A stretch of 9,209 nt of DNA. It comes from Candidatus Aegiribacteria sp. (GTDB lineage: Bacteria; Fermentibacterota; Fermentibacteria; Fermentibacterales; JCC-6). Below, in pieces: positions 7,162-9,209 of this stretch (position 1 is the first letter of the stretch; each line of letters begins with the position of its first letter). The notes beneath the pieces are model-generated. The model had not been told where the DNA came from. It ran no database searches and saw nothing but the letters and a program-made list of their open reading frames with translations. Location: NCBI GenBank assembly GCA_030600975.1, contig JAUVUL010000035.1:1-9209 (forward strand), in the 5' to 3' direction. The translations under genes and the position numbers were made by a program.

Positions 7162-7347
7162 TTACTGCAGCGACGTATACAGCAGCATCATACTCGCACA
7201 TCCGTCTTCTATGCCGGGAGAATGAAGAGCTGTATGATGGGTATTGTCATGTACGAAAAGACCCTGTCTTCCCAGAGATATCATTCTGTTGAACGTTCCC
7301 AGGGAGTTCTGATCGGAACGACTTGAGGATAACAATAATGGAATCGC
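7162..7347 (-). pseudogene. Possible gene remnant or small protein on the minus strand
   Basis: The frame is open from just after a TGA (7350-7348) to a TAA (7164-7162), giving 61 codons. The only ATG is at 7284 (40 residues), and no good SD precedes it. The peptide has a protein-like composition, including GLFVHDNTHHTALHS and PGIEDGCASMMLLYTSLQ, with patterned hydrophobics and histidines. It could be the C-terminal tail of a decayed gene, a real small protein, or part of a dispersed intergenic repeat. The overlapping plus-strand frame is also open, so coding is unproven. I do not recognise a family. Confidence 0.25.
7294..7320 (+). repeat. Inverted repeat CGTTCC / GGAACG
   Basis: CGTTCC (7294-7299) and GGAACG (7315-7320) can pair around a 15-nt loop. 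The right arm, within GATCGGAACG, can alternatively pair with CGCTCCGATC at 7410-7419 with one mismatch, giving two mutually exclusive structures. Short stems like these arise often by chance. Confidence 0.3.
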
Positions 7348-7510
7348 TCAATTCAGGCTTTAATCAAGTGCTTCCTGCACTACTCGGGAGGACTCTATTT
7401 TACGTGGAACGCTCCGATCCTTTGGGAATTATTATATTCATGAGAGAACTTGCTCGTCAGGGTAATGACTATTAAATTATTCTGGTAAGTATAGGAATAT
7501 GGTATTATGA

Positions 7511-7515
7511 GAGGA
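7511..7515 (+). promoter_or_regulatory. Shine-Dalgarno GAGGA for the gene at 7526
   Basis: GAGGA lies 10 nt before the ATG at 7526, which opens directly onto a good signal peptide. The earlier ATG at 7508 is in another frame and is rejected. Confidence 0.55.
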
Positions 7516-7525
7516 AATAACCATT

Positions 7526-9091
7526 ATGAAAAATCATTTACTACTGCTAATAGCGATAATCATGGTGTCTGGATCAGCGTATTCGCAGTTTCCAGGCCTT
7601 GATATTCCTATCGATATTCCTGATCTTGGTAGTCTGCTTGAACCGGAACCTGTGATCAGCACCGGACTAGATGATGCTGTTTACGAATGCCCGGAGATGG
7701 ACGGTTTTGAACCGGAATTCTTTACTTCTCTATACGACATGCCTGTGTGTCCTGACGGATCAGTTTTACTTCTACCGGGAGCCTATGAATTCGAGGCAAG
7801 GAGCTATTGCCTTCATGCCGGCAGCTACGTTTCCGATACCGGGGGGAATGGATACATTTACGCACCTCTTGAAGGTAGCAGAAGTGAGGTCATTCAATCT
7901 ATCCTGGAACGCTCTTCCAGTCACGGAGATATCCCGCAGACTGCTGTTCAGTCCCTTATCTGGGCAATCCTTGCCAGATGCAAATTCTCCGATATGAGCG
8001 ATAACCTGCAGAATACAGCATCAGAACTGCTCACTCCCCAGGAGATCTTCGAACTCAACGGAGGAGCGCTGGGACTGATACCTGATGACATGATAGATGA
8101 TCTGATCGGGGACTTTTCTGAACCGGTCAGAGCGGCCCTGGAAGCTGAAGCCAGAATCAGAAGTGTTCTCTCCAGCGCTGAATCCTCATACGAGGAACTG
8201 GAGGAGATCGCGGTCTTCCACGGTGATCCACCGGAGGAGTACAACGAGAGGGAAATCCCTGAGGGCAGATGGTCATTGCATCCGGATGGTTATTATATCC
8301 GCTACTTCCCGACAGGATACAAGCGCACACGGGTGGAGATCTGGGTACCAGAGGATGAAGGCGTAGATCTGTCACTCGCAAGCGAACTGAATTCGTCATG
8401 TGGAAACACGTTTGGGAAGGCACCCTATCGTCTTCATAAGGATTCTTCGTCGCCGTACAAAGATCCGAGAGTTCTGCTGAAATTCATTCCTGATGGCGAG
8501 GACACAGCACAGCCGGGGAATACTCTCAGTCAGAGGCTTGCAGTGGCCATGGGCAAATCTCAGACTCAGGTTGAAGAAGCTATTGCTAAGATCCGGGATT
8601 CCATGGACACGTTCTCGACGATTTCCAGTATTATCACCTTAGATATCACCAGCATCTTTGATGTTGCAGGTGAGTTAAAAGGCTGGGTGTTCGGTGCTGC
8701 ACTTGACAAGGTAATCAGCATATGGAGCAGTGCCATTAAGGAGATTAGCAGCGATCCTCCAAGATCCGACTACACTCTATACGCGATCCCATCGGTTGTT
8801 CATGTAGATTCAATCATTCCCGGTGATGGCCTTTCAGCAGAAAAGGCTGCCGCACTGAACTCCTTCGCTGAAGTGTCAATGGAGTTTTTGGCGACCTTGC
8901 AGGCCGCACAGATATCCCTTGACAGGATGGGGGCGCATTTGAAGCCGATGATGAATACTGGACATATGAGCAGGCATTCTGCTACGTCTACTACAAGCGG
9001 TTGTCCGGTGTTCTCATGGAAACAGCAGCTGACAGGTTCGATCACCTTTTCGATGTCTGCCGTTCGGAGGGGCTGCAGGATATTCAGGTAA
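7526..9091 (+). CDS. Secreted protein of an uncharacterised family, frame disrupted near the C-terminus
   Basis: Residues 1-20 are a Sec signal peptide (MKNHLLLLIAIIMVSGSAYS, then QFPG), so the product is exported. I do not recognise a named domain. Blocks that look conserved are EFEARSYCLHAGSY (88-101) leading to GYIYAPLEGSRSEVIQSIL (109-127), the helix TAVQSLIWAILARCKFSDM (139-157), RWSLHPDGYYIRYFPTGY (248-265), and GNTLSQRLA (331-339). These resemble, from memory only, hypothetical secreted proteins in several diderm phyla. Residues 380-402 form a hydrophobic helix. Up to Met468 the composition is normal. After the G5 run at 8929-8933 this frame turns Ser/Thr/Met-rich and implausible, while the -1 frame becomes convincing and continues to the window edge. 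The stop at 9089-9091 is therefore probably not the natural end. The promoter and partners are unclear. Confidence 0.7.
   Translation: MKNHLLLLIAIIMVSGSAYSQFPGLDIPIDIPDLGSLLEPEPVISTGLDDAVYECPEMDGFEPEFFTSLYDMPVCPDGSVLLLPGAYEFEARSYCLHAGSYVSDTGGNGYIYAPLEGSRSEVIQSILERSSSHGDIPQTAVQSLIWAILARCKFSDMSDNLQNTASELLTPQEIFELNGGALGLIPDDMIDDLIGDFSEPVRAALEAEARIRSVLSSAESSYEELEEIAVFHGDPPEEYNEREIPEGRWSLHPDGYYIRYFPTGYKRTRVEIWVPEDEGVDLSLASELNSSCGNTFGKAPYRLHKDSSSPYKDPRVLLKFIPDGEDTAQPGNTLSQRLAVAMGKSQTQVEEAIAKIRDSMDTFSTISSIITLDITSIFDVAGELKGWVFGAALDKVISIWSSAIKEISSDPPRSDYTLYAIPSVVHVDSIIPGDGLSAEKAAALNSFAEVSMEFLATLQAAQISLDRMGAHLKPMMNTGHMSRHSATSTTSGCPVFSWKQQLTGSITFSMSAVRRGCRIFR
8929..8933 (+). other. G5 run: -1 frameshift position in the secreted protein gene
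   Basis: In the upstream frame the codons are ATG GGG GCG. Shifting back one base, or having one more G, gives ATG GGG GGC GCA TTT GAA and the protein-like continuation GGAFEADDEYWTYEQAF. The -1 frame has a TGA at 8920-8922, so the switch must occur after 8922, which fits the homopolymer. A one-base deletion in the sequence or genome is the simplest cause. Slippage of the GGG-decoding tRNA is possible because the preceding base is also G. Confidence 0.7.
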
Positions 9092-9209
9092 CAGCTTTCA
9101 TGGCTTCTGAATACCTGGACAATCTGGAAGAGAATGGATTCCCTTCCGAGGCAATCGAAGCGGCACACTCACTGGGGATGACAGACGAACAGATTCAGGA
9201 CATCCTGGA
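8932..9209 (+). CDS. Continuation of the secreted protein in the -1 frame, partial at window edge
   Basis: The frame is open from 8923 to the right edge. Counted from the shift at 8932, it gives 92 complete codons with no stop. The translation, for example EADDEYWTYEQAFCYVYYK then LSGVLMETAADRFDHLF and AFMASEYLDNLEENGFPSE, is balanced, amphipathic and helical. It is typical of a real domain and unlike the overlapping zero-frame sequence. Joined to the upstream part the protein would be at least 561 residues. No start codon with an SD precedes it, so it is a continuation of the gene at 7526 and not a separate gene. I recognise no family. Confidence 0.65.

Larger units (their letters stand above)
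7141..7525. other. Intergenic region after tamB, 385 bp
   Basis: No conventional gene is convincing here. There is no clear rho-independent terminator after the tamB TAA. Small inverted repeats are present (7294-7320; AGTGC/GCACT at 7367-7381 with loop TTCCT; and a 9-of-10 inverted match between 7311-7320 and 7410-7419). A 34-codon plus-strand frame (7222-7326) lacks a properly spaced SD. A minus-strand frame at 7347-7162 reads more like protein and is listed separately. A weak promoter-like pair for the next gene is TTGCTC (7450-7455) with TAAATT (7473-7478) at 17-nt spacing. Confidence 0.5.

Noticed and set aside
7222..7326. 34-codon plus-strand small ORF after tamB
   Set aside because: Its GGGAG motif is only about 2 nt from the ATG, and the peptide has no protein-like features; the minus-strand frame there is more convincing.
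7367..7381. Hairpin AGTGC-TTCCT-GCACT as a terminator
   Set aside because: Five-base stem without a following T-tract, more than 220 nt after the tamB stop.

Overview
This window comes from a diderm (Gram-negative type) bacterium. It carries an outer-membrane beta-barrel assembly protein with POTRA domains (TamA/BamA superfamily) followed by a TamB-type inner-membrane-anchored protein with a DUF490 C-terminus. It also has Sec-type signal peptides, Shine-Dalgarno sites and intermediate GC. The divergence of the proteins from proteobacterial ones suggests an uncultured lineage, perhaps in the FCB/Fermentibacterota neighbourhood, but this is only an impression from sequence style.

Layout. Bases 1-1379 (minus strand) hold a two-gene unit: a full-length polytopic membrane protein recognised as DUF1576-like, then 2 nt later the first 26 codons of an unrecognised gene that leaves the window. 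Bases 1380-1725 are a divergent intergenic region with two closely spaced sigma-54-like (-24/-12) matches pointing toward the plus-strand operon. Bases 1726-7140 are a tamA-tamB operon. tamA (3 POTRA domains plus a 16-strand-type barrel, C-terminal Phe) is intact. tamB has the expected total length (about 1,200 codons) but is split at codon 804 by one in-frame TAG. The frame is otherwise open on both sides, and a fortuitous or real SD plus ATG follows 54 nt later. Bases 7141-7525 are intergenic, with small inverted repeats and a 62-codon minus-strand open frame that reads like the tail of a protein. From 7526 to the right edge lies a secreted protein of an uncharacterised family. Its C-terminal reading frame is displaced by -1 at a G5 run (8929-8933), so the apparent stop at 9089-9091 is probably an artefact of the shift and the true protein runs off the window.

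How the parts work together. In well-studied bacteria TamA (outer membrane) and TamB (periplasm-spanning, inner-membrane anchored) form one trans-envelope machine that helps insert autotransporter-like barrels and move lipids between membranes. The gene order, the 27-nt spacing and the architectures fit that here. The DUF1576 protein and the secreted protein have no evident functional link to it. The main points needing a second look are the two coding disruptions (TAG in tamB, -1 shift in the last gene), the sigma-54-like pair, and the orphan antisense peptide. No RNA genes, CRISPR arrays, insertion sequences or defence systems were seen, and no clearly novel system.
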